Assembly: GCA_007258455.2 (NCBI GenBank)
Contig: VDFB02270651.1
Coordinates: 700,782,217-700,846,216, forward strand
Length of the DNA stretch: 64,000 bases
DNA from: Sequoia sempervirens
Taxonomy: Eukaryota; Streptophyta; Pinopsida; Cupressales; Cupressaceae
Reading direction: 5' to 3'
Part shown: one piece after another, positions 36,300 to 47,880 of the stretch
Layout: each line of letters starts with the position of its first letter
How positions within the stretch are numbered: the first letter of the stretch is position 1
Program-made: the position numbers and the translations under genes
Notes under the pieces: generated by a model
What the model was told of the DNA's origin: nothing
Seen by the model: the letters and a program-made list of their open reading frames with translations, nothing else
The model's database searches: none

Positions 36300-39200
36300 C
36301 TAGAAAGTGGAAAAATCCTTTTGCTTCTCAATCTTTATTGCAATGTTCTCCACTGTGGCTACTGAATCATTAGAAAGGAAAGGCGAGGGAAAACCCATTT
36401 GAGTCAATTGGGAGAACTTTGTCCACATATTGTTCATGGTCCGACTCAATATTGTTGAGTAATTGCTAGCATGGAGGATAGCTGCATGGCAACAAATAAA
36501 TTCTTTTGTTGTTTTGGCAACTGACCTTTGGTCTTCAATCCCTGCATTCACCAAGTCCTCATTTTCCACCGTGTACAACTTATCTAGCATTTTTTTCACT
36601 TTAGGTACCCTCTCCACAATGAATTTTGGGACTCTTCAATCGTTTCATAAACCTCCCTACTCAAACTTGCCGCTTCCGCCATGAACTGAAGAGTTAGAAA
36701 AAAAATCCTTGACCTTTTCCTAGTATAAAATATATAGTTGTTGGGCCACTAAGATGAGGTCCGACTGGGTAGCAAGGGATTGGGGAGAATTCTTCAAAAG
36801 ACCAATTTCCGCTTCCCTCGACCGAACATCCTATGTTAGCTCTACAATCCTCTTGTCTACAATAGAGATTTGTTCCTGCAAAGTTTTCAACTCGGTAAGC
36901 AATTTTTCCTCAGCCTGACCTCTGGTTGCAGATTCTCTTTCCAGGGAAAGCTTTGCTTCTTGGATTTCCTTCTCAGATTGGGCTTGTCGTCCCTAGAAGT
37001 TTGTATCCTTTTGCTGCATTCTTTGCTCCAATTGAGCACATTGATGTTGAAACTCTTCATTCTTTTGTTTGCATTTCCTCTTCTGCCCACGCCAACCAGT
37101 CATGCAATTCCTAGTTTTTCTATTGTAGATCAGCGACCAAGTTGGGATCTTAGGATTGGAACTTCACAAGTTCCCTTCGGAGTCTAGCCTATTCTACCTG
37201 CACTTGCTGAGACAAGCATGCAAATTCAGCATCCCTTGCCTTTTCCTTCCTCAGTAGGACCTCCATCCTCTCCTTGAAATATTTTAGCTCATCTTCCTTC
37301 TTCTTCAATTGGCGACTAGACTTGAGAAAGTCAGTGGTCACCACACGATGGCTCTCTTCCATCAGCTCAACCTTATCTTGCGGTCGGGCCATGCGCAGAT
37401 CGAGTCCCATAGCATAAATGCTATAATCTTTGAGTTGCATCACTCCCTGAGGCTTGATGACATTCAGATGCATGGTTGCAAAATGAAATGACTATTGAGC
37501 CTCATTGAAAAGGGTCCGCGCATGTGGCTCTACTAGTATTTTAGCATACTTGTCCCTTTGCTTCTGGAGCCTGAGAGCTCGTGCTACTCTTGTTTTATTG
37601 CCCTCTGACATAAATTCCACTGATGATCTAATTAGATCACCTGCAAAGGGTGCACCAGGAGGAAGAGGAAAAGGGAATGAGAGAGTAGTGGTCCCAACTG
37701 ATTTCTTCTTCGAAAGAGAGACTATTAATGGGGAGAATGGGGGACTGTTATACCAAGGCCCAGTTTGTGAAGTGGCAGAAGGATTCATGGGGAGCAGTGG
37801 CAATAGCGGAGGTACAATGGACTCCATTTGTTGCACAACTTGGGTCAGAGTTGACGCTGTTGCAGAAAAATAGGTGGCAATAGTGGTTGTGGACTGTGCT
37901 CTAAAAAAAGGTGGAGTAACCCGAGGGGGAGTAAAAATGAATTTCCCAGTTTGGGAGAATTAGGAGAAACCTCTCGCTACCATTACAACAGAAGTAGAAA
38001 AAGAAAGGCCAACAATTGAAGTGATGAGTGACACTGAGATAGTAGGAGAAACCAAAGATTGTGAATCAAGAAGAGGGGGAGAGAAAGATACATGAGCCGC
38101 AGAGGACTCTAATCCCTGGCTTATTGTAGGTTCTTGTGAACCTTCTTCAGAAATTGCATCTATGTGCTGCCTTTTGTCAAGTGGAGAATTGTCCACCTCT
38201 ATGACCTCTGAAGTTTGTTGGGTTACTCTGGCTCTTTTCATAGCCCATGTGCCTGTTTGTGAGGCTCCTGAACGCAATATATTCACTCGCACCCTTGAAG
38301 AAGTTTTGCTAGGCTGCATTGTCATTTTTTCTTTCTTTTGCGCTTGGGCCTATTTTACCTCCTTTCCTTGCACTATACATTTCTTAGCCTCCCTCGGGTC
38401 TATATCCTCATCATCAATCGCATCAATATCATCATGCGCTCTATTCCACAGAGTATCGAATCTTTCATCCTTGTCTACCTCTTGGAACGGGGCATCAAGG
38501 CATTGGGTTTCCTGACAATAAATCTAGAAATCTCTAATCTTTTCCTCACTCCACTGCCACTTCTTGACCAATTCATTGCAAAGGGTGGCCCCCATTTGGT
38601 GCTTCTCATTAAACTTCGCTAAAAAGAAATAGAAATTGAGCCATGTTGACCTCCTATCCTTTGTAAGAATGTGAACCGGGTCTACAAATATATCATCCTA
38701 TTTTGAAAGGGGATTTTGTTGCTTTTCCTAGTAAGGCCAGGGGCTATGAGTTACCTGAACATTTATGTTTTCTAAATCATTGTCAGGGTTATATTGCCAT
38801 TTTTTGCAGATCAATACTAGCCCCAGATGAGACAACTTTTCCTCTAGTAGACCATGCATCTGCTTCTTTTCTATAACCATCATTTTGAAGCTCAATGGGT
38901 AGTAGAAAAACCCTTTCTTGTTCTTCCCTCCACAAAAATTATTGTCAATAACTGAACTTGTTGAAACATCTCAAGGGCCAACACCCTATCTGTGATGCAT
39001 GCTAGGAGTTGGAATGGCTCCTCAGTAAATCCACACATCTAAATGAATGTAAAATCTTCTATGATAAATCAATTGTATCTAGGAGTGAAACTCTGCATCC
39101 ACCCTATTTGGTCAGCAGAAAGCCGATAGAGATTGCCATCCTCGCTAAAGTCTTGCATAATCAGAGTCAAGAAATAATATGAGAATGCATAATAGTCATA

Positions 39201-40168
39201 TGTTGTGGAAAGGAGGGGAGTCCATATAGAAACCACCCTTCTCGCTCCTTTCTCATCAAAAATAGCTAACCTGATATGTTTTTTAAAGAAGTTGAGGTTC
39301 TAGTGTAGAAACATATGAGCAAGGGAAGGAAACCTGAACTTATGTTGTGTTTTGTATTCCTTGATTTGTCTCATCATTTCCTGGACAATGACTTCGGAAA
39401 ATTCATACCAAAATAAGGAATATTGCTTCCTCAATTGAAAACCCAGACCCATTTGAAATGCTTCAACAAACTTGTCCTCGTCCATGCTGCAAACAAAAGC
39501 CATCATAGAGAAGGATTCCTACAAGTTTGTGTTAAAAGCGTTGTACGCAACCAAAATCTTTGGTGGCTTTTTCCAAATATTCCTGAGGCCTTTGGGTTTC
39601 TCTGTTATAAAAATCCAAAGTGAGATCTCTACCTCTCCAATAGTTGTCCCCTTTTTCTAGAGTGAATGACTATATTTTTTGCTCTAGAGCCCCTTGCAAG
39701 GATGCATAGTATGTTTCTGATAGCCTCCACACTGATGTTAACCCTAAGCTCTCGACCTTCAATGGCACCAGTATCTGGATTGAAATTTTGAATGCCCTCA
39801 TGAACTAGCTTCGGGTAGTAATCGACAAAAGGAACCATATACTGTGGGAGACCGCAGAACCATAGCTTGTACGCCAACTAACACTCGTTAGTGGCCACTT
39901 TAATTCTTTCGCAAGCTGCTTCCCTAAGATTCTTAGGGTTAGTTTTGAGGGTGGGGTCACGAATGTTATCCAATTCTTCCATTATCTGGGTCTAGTCCCT
40001 GTGAGTTTTTTTCTTTTCTGCGGCCCGAATCCACTTCAGCTTCTCTGGTATCCCAAGTGAAGTGTAAGAGGTATCACTAAAAATATTGGCTATGGGTGTC
40101 ACACACATGGCATCGAACAAGCTTTGGGTTGCCTCTCCTTGCGCTTCCATCTGAGGATTTTGGGCCAT
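36300..40168 (-). pseudogene. Element D sense extra ORF (coiled-coil protein)
   Basis: A decayed frame of about 1290 codons between integrase and the 3' LTR. It starts MAQNPQMEAQGEATQSLFD (40168). The N-terminal domain includes YKLWFCGLPQYMVPFVDYY and GRELRVNISVEAIRNILC (39877-39629), then FRFPSLAHMFLH (39340-39303). The middle is Ser/Pro-rich (38325-37492) with VPPLLPLLPMNPSATSQTG. A strong coiled coil follows: LKKKEDELKYFKERMEVLLR (about 37320-37260), QLEQRMQQKD and LLTELKTLQEQI (37090-36850). Open pieces at 40216-39992 and 39877-39629 share a frame, as do 38325-37960, 37836-37492 and 37473-37189, so this is real decayed coding. Env-like position; no membrane segment seen. Function unknown. 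Confidence 0.65.
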
Positions 40169-40814
40169 TTCAAGGTGTTGTGGATTTTTTTGATGCTCAA
40201 ACCTACTGCAATTCACTTGTGTTCTTTAGCAATTCTGCACTAAAAAAATCTTTGTATTGAATAGCATACTTAGGAAGATTTTCACAATGTTATTCTTTCG
40301 CATGCAACACTTAGCTTTTTCTTACTTGGAGTTGTAGACAACGGTTGCCTTTCTGCATTAAATTCAACATGTATTTCCAACTCCTTTGCTCATGCGAAAT
40401 GAATTTATTTCCCTTTTGAAAATACAAGAATTCATAATGACAGTTAGTCATCATGTCCTACGGCGCGATTTCTTGGAAAATTGAGTCGGCGATTGAAGGC
40501 ATATAAAATGTTTTGCATGCTTGACAATTAATATTTTAAAAAGAATGATTAAACCAAAGATGCAATGAGTACTCGAAAAGAGTTGAGTTCCTCCTCATAA
40601 ATTGGAAAATTCTTGCGACGTGACACATCAACACTCAGTCGTGCAAACTACCACCAGTTTTGGCTACTTAATTACTTCTTCTTAACTTCACACGTAGAAA
40701 TTCGTACATAGCAGACACAACTGGGTGGGAAATTCAAGTTGGCTCTTGGTGGGATTTTTGAGTTAATAATCGATTAGCATCATGCTTATGGCACTTAGAT
40801 ATCCTTGCTATTTC

Positions 40815-40822
40815 TATAAATA
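40815..40822 (+). promoter_or_regulatory. TATA box for the antisense ORF in element D
   Basis: TATAAATA in TTTCTATAAATAGACACAAAGG on the plus strand, 80 bases before the ATG at 40902. This is normal plant promoter spacing with a short leader. Confidence 0.5.
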
Positions 40823-40901
40823 GACACAAAGGCAATGACAAAATTGCACTTAGTGATTGGGACAAATTAGTGTTTGGGCAGTTGGGGTAGCATTAGGCGT
40901 C

Positions 40902-41545
40902 ATGAATACTCCAATTAGGCTCACTAGTAATAAGTCGCAGACAACTTTTTTAGGTGAAGTTTCTAATAGGCATTTGAAGTGAATGACAAAGAACAAGCAT
41001 TCATTTTCTATCATAGCAATGAAGTGGGTACTGGTAGGGACTGTATAGAGTACGAAGACAAGTATAGGGTCAATACCGACATTTTCTCTCATTTTTTTGC
41101 ATCCTTGCTTGATATATAGGTCCCTAAGTAGATGATTTTGTGCTTGAAAATGGAGATCTTTTTGAAGCACTACCTCAATGGCCTTGGTAAGATTGTGAAA
41201 AATGTAGTCTATGGCCTTGGTCTTCCCATGGAGAGCGACCTTTGCAGACACATAGAAGAAGACGTAGTAGTGTCGTGGGTACCATTTTTGAGTGGGTTCT
41301 GCATTCTACCAATTGGAGAGCAACGTGAGAGGGTCACCCATGCTTGCCATTTCCTACTATGCTGCTAACACATGGTGATATTTTATGACGTTGACTGGTA
41401 TACTGACTTCAGGAACCTGGTGTTCCCTCCACCTCTCAGCAGTGTTGTTGTTGACGCTCCTGCTACCGTTAATGTTGCCCCTGTTGCTATTCCAGAAGTT
41501 GATGATGATGTTATTCCTGATGTTGTTGATGACACTCCTGCTTGA
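40902..41545 (+). pseudogene. Antisense extra ORF of element D
   Basis: Plus-strand coding between integrase and the sense extra ORF, opposite to the element. It starts MNTPIRLTSNKSQTTFLGEV, then moves by one shift (about 40970) into the frame FEVNDKEQAFIFYHSNEVG, YRVNTDIFSHFFASLLD, MEIFLKHYLNGLGKIVKNVV, HIEEDVVVSWVPFLSG. After one TAA (41366-41368) it continues FYDVDWYTDFRNLVFPPP and ends in a Val/Asp/Pro-rich tail, VAPVAIPEVDDDVIPDVV, stop TGA 41543-41545. The protein-like composition continues across a single stop. Antisense frames at this place are known in some plant Tat elements (for example Grande). Similarity to those is untested. The open frame on the other strand (41251-40850) looks like its shadow. 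Confidence 0.55.
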
Positions 41546-41910
41546 AGAGTGAACTCCTTTCCCCATTTAAGAATCAACACTTTTAATCTGTTTTTTGTAT
41601 ATACGCCTAGAAAAGGCTTTTAACATATATAATTAAAAAAACTACATAGTATATATATAGATATACTTAAAAAGTATGGCCCTAGAGCCATTTTGGAAGT
41701 GTAATATCGAAGTATATGATACCATCTAATGAATATACAAATTTTACTAAATTTTTGTCTCTTTTTCTTTTTGCTTCCTACATTATGGGTTTTGTTTCTC
41801 TGCTTCTTGCATTATGAGTTGCTTTTGGAAAGACCGACCGAACAAAAGAACAAAATAAAATTTACAATAATTACATATTTACACAGGTAGAACAATTAAT
41901 AAATCTTAAT
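41546..41910. other. Convergent spacer between antisense ORF and pol
   Basis: AT-rich, with TTTTTTGTATATACGCC and TTTAACATATATAATT just after the antisense stop, which would serve as plant-type polyadenylation elements. The integrase C-terminus ends near 41910 from the other side. Confidence 0.3.
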
Positions 41911-43245
41911 TGAACAATTTGAGGTGGATTCCATCAACTGGAATTCTGAATGCTTATTTCTCCATTTTTTCTAATTTGAATGTGTTGTGTTGCTTGCATT
42001 GAATTATTCTAAAAGAGCCTTCCCATAGACTATTGAATTTTCCATGTCGGCCAGGCTTTGTGGCCCTCTCATTGAACTTTAGCACTAGGTCTCCACATTT
42101 TAGACCCTAGTCTGAGGTTTTCTTGTCAAACCACCTTTTAACCACCTGTTGGCGGTTATTCATGGTTGTCAAGGCCTTTTCTCTTTTTTCCTGTATCTCC
42201 AACAACTCGGTCAACTGGACCTCCATGGCTCCATTTGGTTCCACCTCAAGATACTTGAGTAGCTATAGTGTAGGAATCTCCATGGAGATGGGCAATAGTG
42301 CTTCCTTCCCATACACCAACTTGTATGATGAAGTCTTGAGAATTTTTTAGGGGTTATCTGGTCTGCCCATAGCACTACCCGAAGGTTCCTATGCCATTCT
42401 CTTTGATGTTACGACCTAATTCTTTTAATAAGTCAAACTAAATTTTTGTTAGTCGACTCAGCTAGACCATTTTCCTGCAGATAGTAGTTTGAAGATGCTT
42501 TTAAGAATATGCCATGATTGAGTGAAAATTGACATGCCTTTGAACTCGGGAAATCCTTAGCATTGTCAGAGATGATGGTATTTGGCAGGCTGAACCTCGT
42601 TACTAGTTCTTCAAGAAAATTCACAATCTTCACCTCCATTACATTTTTTAGAGGCATAGCCTTGATCCATCTAGTAAAGTAGTTTGTAGATGTGCGGATC
42701 CATTTGTGTCTGACACTGGAGGTAGGATTAATCATCCCCACAAAATCGAGGCCCCATTGTGCAAAAGGTTCCTCGGTCACTATTGGATTGAGAGGCATTG
42801 TTGAATTTTTCCTCCTTCCCGTGAAGAATTGGCATTCTTTGCAAGCTTTCACTAAAGAGTGCAATTCATTGAATAGTGTAAGCTAGAAATATCTAGCACA
42901 CATAATTTTGATAGCGGTGGTCTTTGCAGAAAAATGTCCACCCACGGGATTGCTATGGAAAGTGTCAAGAATTCTCTTCGCATGTTCTATGGTGACACAC
43001 CGCAGTAGAACACCATTGAAGTTCCTTTTGAAAAGGACCCCTTTAATGAGTGCATATCCATTATTTTGCAATCTATAGAATCTTCTCTTCTGAGAAGGAA
43101 GGCCCGACGGATATTTTTCAATGTACACAAATCTTACTCTGTCTACCAACCAATAGTCTTTAGACTCAGACTCATTTGTTAGGAAAAGCTCAGGTTGCTC
43201 TTCTTTAGCTACTATTTCTTCATCATGTGCCAAATACTCGCACAA
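41911..43245 (-). pseudogene. Element D integrase
   Basis: Zinc-binding part: HSNPVGGHFSAKT ... CKECQ (HHCC; about 42960-42825). Catalytic core: WGLDFVGMINP (first Asp, about 42755), NTIISDNAKDF (second Asp, about 42565) and ENGLAESTNKN (Glu, about 42475), so all three acidic residues are present. C-terminal part in another frame: FNERATKPGRHGKFNSLWEGSF (about 42075-42010), the GPY-like end. Frameshifts after 42433. It would insert the cDNA; the gene is broken. Confidence 0.8.
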
Positions 43246-43254
43246 TCCTCTTCC

Positions 43255-44865
43255 TCAGATGGTCTTTGTGGGCTTGACCTCAATATCATATTTGAGGATC
43301 TTAGTGATCCAATTGGCCCTTTTTTTGGTGATTTCTCCCTCCATGATATACTCACGCACACTGGAATGTGTGACATAGACCATTACCTTGTTGCAAGATA
43401 TGAGGTATTGAAACTTCTTGAGCCCCTTAACAATGGAAAATGCTTTCCTTTCAACGAATTTATAGTTCATCTCATAATCCTTTAAGGTCCGGAAGTGAAA
43501 TGCTATTGGATGTTCTCCCTTTCCTTCATCATCCTTTTGGGTCAAAATAGTAGCGATGTTGAATTTGCTACTGAATACATACATTATGAAGTCCTTTGAT
43601 AAGTCTGGATTCATCAGCACAAGAGCCGAAGAAATAACATCCTTAACCTTTTCAAAGGCTTCTCTAGCTTCCTTTGTTCATTTGAAAAATTAATCCTTTT
43701 TAAGCATTAGGGTGATAGGTCTAATTATACCTGCAAAATCAGAAATGAATTTTCTCACAAAATTTACCTTCCCTAAGAAGGATTGAACTCCCTTCTTGTT
43801 GAATAGTAGGGGAAGTTCCCTAATTGCCTTCACCAATTCCTTATTTGGACACTGCATGCCCCAATAGTTTTCCTTGTGGCACTTTGAAGACACATTTTTT
43901 TGGGTTTAGGGATATCCTAAAATCTTGGAATTTTTTTAAAACCATTTCTAGAAGATCAAAGTGATCATCCTTACTCTTAAAGAATCCCATAAGATCATCT
44001 AGGTAGATCAAGATGATCTTATTGATCAATTCCCTGAAAGTAATATCCATTTCCTGCTGGAAGGTAGCTCTTGCATTTGAGAGGCCAAAAGGAATTTTTG
44101 CATATACAAATGTTCCCCAATTGGTAGTGAACATTTTTTTGTGTTAGTCATCCTCTTTTACCCAGATTTGCTTGTAATCAGAGAAGTTGTCCAGTATAGA
44201 AAACATCTCTGATCTTGCCACCATTTGCAAGATTGACTCCATATAAGGCAAGGGGTAGTGGTCCTTCAAGGATGCTCTATTCAGGTCCTGGAAATCAACA
44301 CATAGGTGGATTTCTTTGTTCTTCTTTCAGACTGGAACTAGGTTGGATACCCATGTACTATGCTTGATCGAGAAGACGATGCAAGATTGAATTAGCTTTT
44401 TCAGCTCTTGAGCCATAAATGCCTCAATCTTTAGATTAATCGACCTTTGCTTTTGGTGGACTGGTTTTGCACCTTCCATCAATTCTATAGTATGTTGGAT
44501 GATTTCAGGATCGTATCCCTTGAGTTCATCATATGACCAGGCCACTACTCCTTCATATTTCTCATAGAAATGGATGATTCTTTCTTTATCCTATGTGAGA
44601 CATCCTTCCCGACTCTAAGCTTCCTTCCATCTCTGACCTAAAGGTCTACATAGTCGCTTTTGTTTGCTACAAAATTCCTCTTGTAATTCCTCACATCATC
44701 ACAATCGAATAGGTTTTCGAGAGTGACTAATCCTTTTGGAAGCTTGTTGGACCTTAGTTGAATAATTTGTCCTTCATAGGCCTCGACAATCTTCAATTGG
44801 AGTTGCTCAACAAACTCTCCCGACTGTTGGATGAATGAGGTGATATGTTCATCACTTTTGAACAC
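43255..44865 (-). pseudogene. Element D reverse transcriptase and degenerate native RNase H
   Basis: RT pieces run from MFKSDEHITSF (44865) through QHTIELMEGAKPVHQKQRSI (44510-44450) to FGLSNARATFQQEMD and LIYLDDLMGFFKS (about 44020-43985), where the YxDD box is intact as YLDD. The thumb FLGKVNFVRKFISDFAGII is at about 43775-43715. The following RNase H-like domain reads FIMYVFSSKFNIATILTQ; the canonical TDAS Asp is absent, while MNYKFVERKAF keeps the Glu region. It may therefore act only as a tether, as in retroviruses. Multiple shifts. Confidence 0.8.
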
Positions 44866-45028
44866 TTGCTAGTTCTGGTCATTATCTGGAATTGCAGGTC
44901 AGATGATCACTCGCACAGATTGTATGTTATGAATTAATTTGAAAGCATGATCAAACTGAAATCCGATTGCTGCCATGTGATCCGCATCTACATTTTGCTC
45001 TTTGAGCACTGTCTAGATATTGAAGGCT

Positions 45029-45445
45029 TCAAAGCCCTCTATAGGATCTCATGTGGACATTCTTGGTTGCAAAAATCCCCTGGACTTGATTGACCACTAG
45101 TTTGGAGTCTTCAAACACCATTATTTGCTTAATTCCCATTCGCTCTACAAGGCTTAAACCTTGCACTAGGCCTTCATATTTAGCTTCATTGTTCGAACAA
45201 GCGAACTGGAAGTGGAAGGACCTAAGTGTCTTTTCATTGGATGGGGATGTCAAACATATCCCAACTCTTGTGCCAACTTTGCATTTTGCTCCATCAAAAT
45301 GTAACGTCCATATTTCTGAGGCTGGACAATTCTCGAATTCCTTCACAACCTTCAGGATCACTTGATCTTCATCATAGATGACATAAGTCCCCAATCCAGT
45401 GGCATGATAATTTTTAAAAGGATCAGTGTCTATATATTCACTCAA
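45029..45445 (-). pseudogene. Element D extra RNase H (aRNH/RVT_3 type), upstream of RT
   Basis: In frame with the protease after a single stop. Motifs: EIWTLHFDGAK (Asp at about residue 51 of the open piece), ACSNNEAKYEGLVQGL (Glu about 87) and VFEDSKLVVNQVQG (Asp about 113). These are the successive catalytic blocks of the plant/archaeal-like RNase H found as a second copy in Tat elements. All three visible acidic residues are kept; the fourth would lie past the stop. In the Tat/Ogre elements I know of, this domain follows the native RNase H, whereas here it precedes RT. Confidence 0.75.
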
Positions 45446-45466
45446 GAGGACCTGCTTTGAATCAAT

Positions 45467-46081
45467 CTAGTCTCCAATCACCTTCTCATCCTCTAGTAAC
45501 TCAGTACAATACATTTCATCTTTGGTGAAAGAGGTATGAGCGGCCTCAAATTTTATCATAGCTTCATTAGCCACATGTTCCAAATGTAGAGGTTCAGACA
45601 CTATCTTCATTTTAGCTCCATGTTTTGTCCTAAGGATCAAGTGTGACCAATCTAAAGAATGATATCCACCTATCTTGGAAGTGAATTCTCGTGATAAGAA
45701 AAGACCGAACATGGGGGGAACGTTTATGATCATGGTATCTTGTGGAACTGTGATGCTAGGGCAGGAGAATAGAGTCAAGGGGAGGTCCTTAATGACACCT
45801 TTGGTTTCAAACTTGTTCCCATCAAGCTGCATAACCCATTTTTTTAAAGGTTCATAGCTAAGTCCTAAGGCTTCAGCTATCTGCTTGGGCATGACTATGG
45901 TACTAGCACCAAAGTCAATCATAGAATTGTGCAATAATTTCTTACCCACAATGAGAGTTAGGAAAAATGGTTTCAGTTTTGGCTTACCTCTGACTTCAGT
46001 GGAGGCTTCCTCTGCACTTTTTTTGAGGACTTTGGCAAGAGGTGATGAATCAATGGCCTTTCCCTTGAGTGATTTCTCCAT
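45467..46081 (-). pseudogene. Element D aspartic protease
   Basis: 204 open codons. KPFFLTLIVGKKLLHNS leads into MIDFGASTIVMP (active Asp at about residue 56; the usual DSGA reads DFGA). LPLTLFSCPSITVPQDTMII and FGLFLSREF are the strands that close the fold. The C-terminal ~70 residues link to the extra RNase H. A single TAG (45464-45466 region) separates it from the next piece in the same frame. Confidence 0.8.
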
Positions 46082-46409
46082 TGGCTCAATGATTGCATCT
46101 TCCAGCAGGGCCTTCTACAACAATGACTTCTACTCTAGAATAGCTAAGATATCCCAAAGGGACACATTAGCAGAGGATTTTTTCAATTTCTCCACCACAT
46201 TAAAAGGCGGTGGATTCAAAGGCTTCTATTCCTTAGCCCTTGTTATAACAATTTCCCTTCATGACTGAAATTGTTGTGCAACTATGGAGGTACTAGGAGT
46301 TTGGTCACAAACACCTTTGGGCTGCGGGATGACTAGTTCTCCTGTGAATCTCCTCTTAGAGCTAGTGTTGTAATTAGACTACACTTGCAGGGCTTTCAAT
46401 GTGGATGTG

Positions 46410-47816
46410 TCATTTGCAAACACCACCTCTTCTTCTGCCATCCATGAGAAGAGTGTGTGGTTGAGAGCTATATCTGTTTCTTTCTCCAGGGGCATCCCTC
46501 ACATTTGTGCAGTAAGTACCACGTTTTCCATCTGGGGAGCGGTGTATATATAACCTCCAGGGTTTGATGTCACACCTTGGTTGTGTTGTTCCACCATCTT
46601 TTGTTGTAGGTTTCCACACAGGCAGTTTTGAGGCATATGTGTATCATCGTAGGGGAAGCACCAGGGATTGATGCCATTGATGAGATTGTTTTTCCCCATC
46701 GTCAATTCTATACTCGAACTTGGGTGAGCATTTTGTAGCGAAGTAGCGGATGACACCATCTGATTAGTTGTTTGAGTTTGTGAATTTGTGTGCAGGCCTC
46801 CTTGGAACTAATTTTTTTGGTAGGAAGATATTTCTCCTTGATAATTTTGGTAGGTTGGCTTTGGAGGTGCGGACCGATTCCACTTGATAGTAGTTATTTC
46901 ATTTGAGATGGTCCGCAATAGCTCCTTGACACTGCTCATCTCATCTTTTGAAGAGCTATACATGAAAGCAACATTCTATGGGGTGTTTGGATATGTATAC
47001 ATAGATTGGGGAGGAGCAGACGCATTGTTAGATGCCATCTCCTAGGCGGGAGCCAATATCTCTGGAAATATAGGCATAGCGGGTCGAAGCGAAAACTTTC
47101 TTGGGTCGATCAAGTTGTTCTCTACTTTAACAATGATGTTGTATGCATCCAGTAGGGTGGTTGCACCAAGGGACTAGATCATCATCAAGATGTCAACATT
47201 GATGGATTTCAAGTAGAACATGAATGCCAACTCGACCGGGGGGCAGATAGCAGCTTGGATCCTCTACCAAGTTGTATGGAATGGGCATTGAATTCAGTCA
47301 TGCTTCGTATGGGGCCTACTTTATGGTCACTAGTTGCTGATATAACGAAGACCAATCTCCATTGTTTGAAAATCTCTTGTAGAAAAAATCTCTGAGTTGG
47401 TCCCAGGTACTGATAGTGTTAGCTTCCAGAGTGCAATACCAATCTAGTGACTTTCCCTTGAAAGAGGCTACAAGCAACCTTAGAGCGACATTTTGGTTGG
47501 TGACACCATGCACCAAACATACATCTGCCACGTCTTACAAATGGTCGGATGGTGTCTTCGAGCCTTCTCTATTAAACTTTGGAAAATATTTTAGTGCGGA
47601 AGAAAGGATAGGATCCCATACAGCTGGTGCTACTGGTGCTATAGGGGGGCTTCTGACATCCCATTCCACATAATTTTTGTTAGCAATTGGCAACATGACT
47701 GGTGGAGGGATCAAAACATTCCCTGGACAGGTTCTAGTTCATACTGTTACTAGTGGTGGCACTAGCAGACCAGGGTTATTTGTTGTTTGGGATCTAGTAA
47801 CAGGTCGATGGCTCAT
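46410..47816 (-). pseudogene. Element D Gag
   Basis: Starts at ATG 47816-47814, MSHRPVTRSQTTNNPG. LKYFPKFNREGSKTPSDHL leads into the capsid core VCLVHGVTNQNVALRLLVAS, LDWYCTLEANTISTWDQL and FFYKRFSNNGDW (47531-47320), the standard Retrotrans_gag fold. The C-terminal part (46759-46410) has PWCFPYDDTHMPQNCLCG and a Gln/Gly/Pro-rich tail without a clear CCHC knuckle. Stops near 47741 and 47532, and a shift before 46759. Confidence 0.75.
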
Positions 47817-47850
47817 ACACCCACTTTGAATCTAGATACATTAAAAACAA

Positions 47851-47868
47851 GTCCCACTGGGCGTGCCA
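47851..47868 (-). other. Element D primer-binding site
   Basis: TGGCACGCCCAGTGGGAC on the minus strand, 12 bases inside the 5' LTR and resembling the site of element A. tRNA not assigned. Confidence 0.6.
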
Positions 47869-47880
47869 AAAAAAAGAAAC

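Noticed and set aside
40850..41251. 133-codon minus-strand open frame in element D
   Set aside because: It lies exactly opposite the plus-strand antisense frame, which has better protein-like composition and a TATA box, so I treat it as the shadow.
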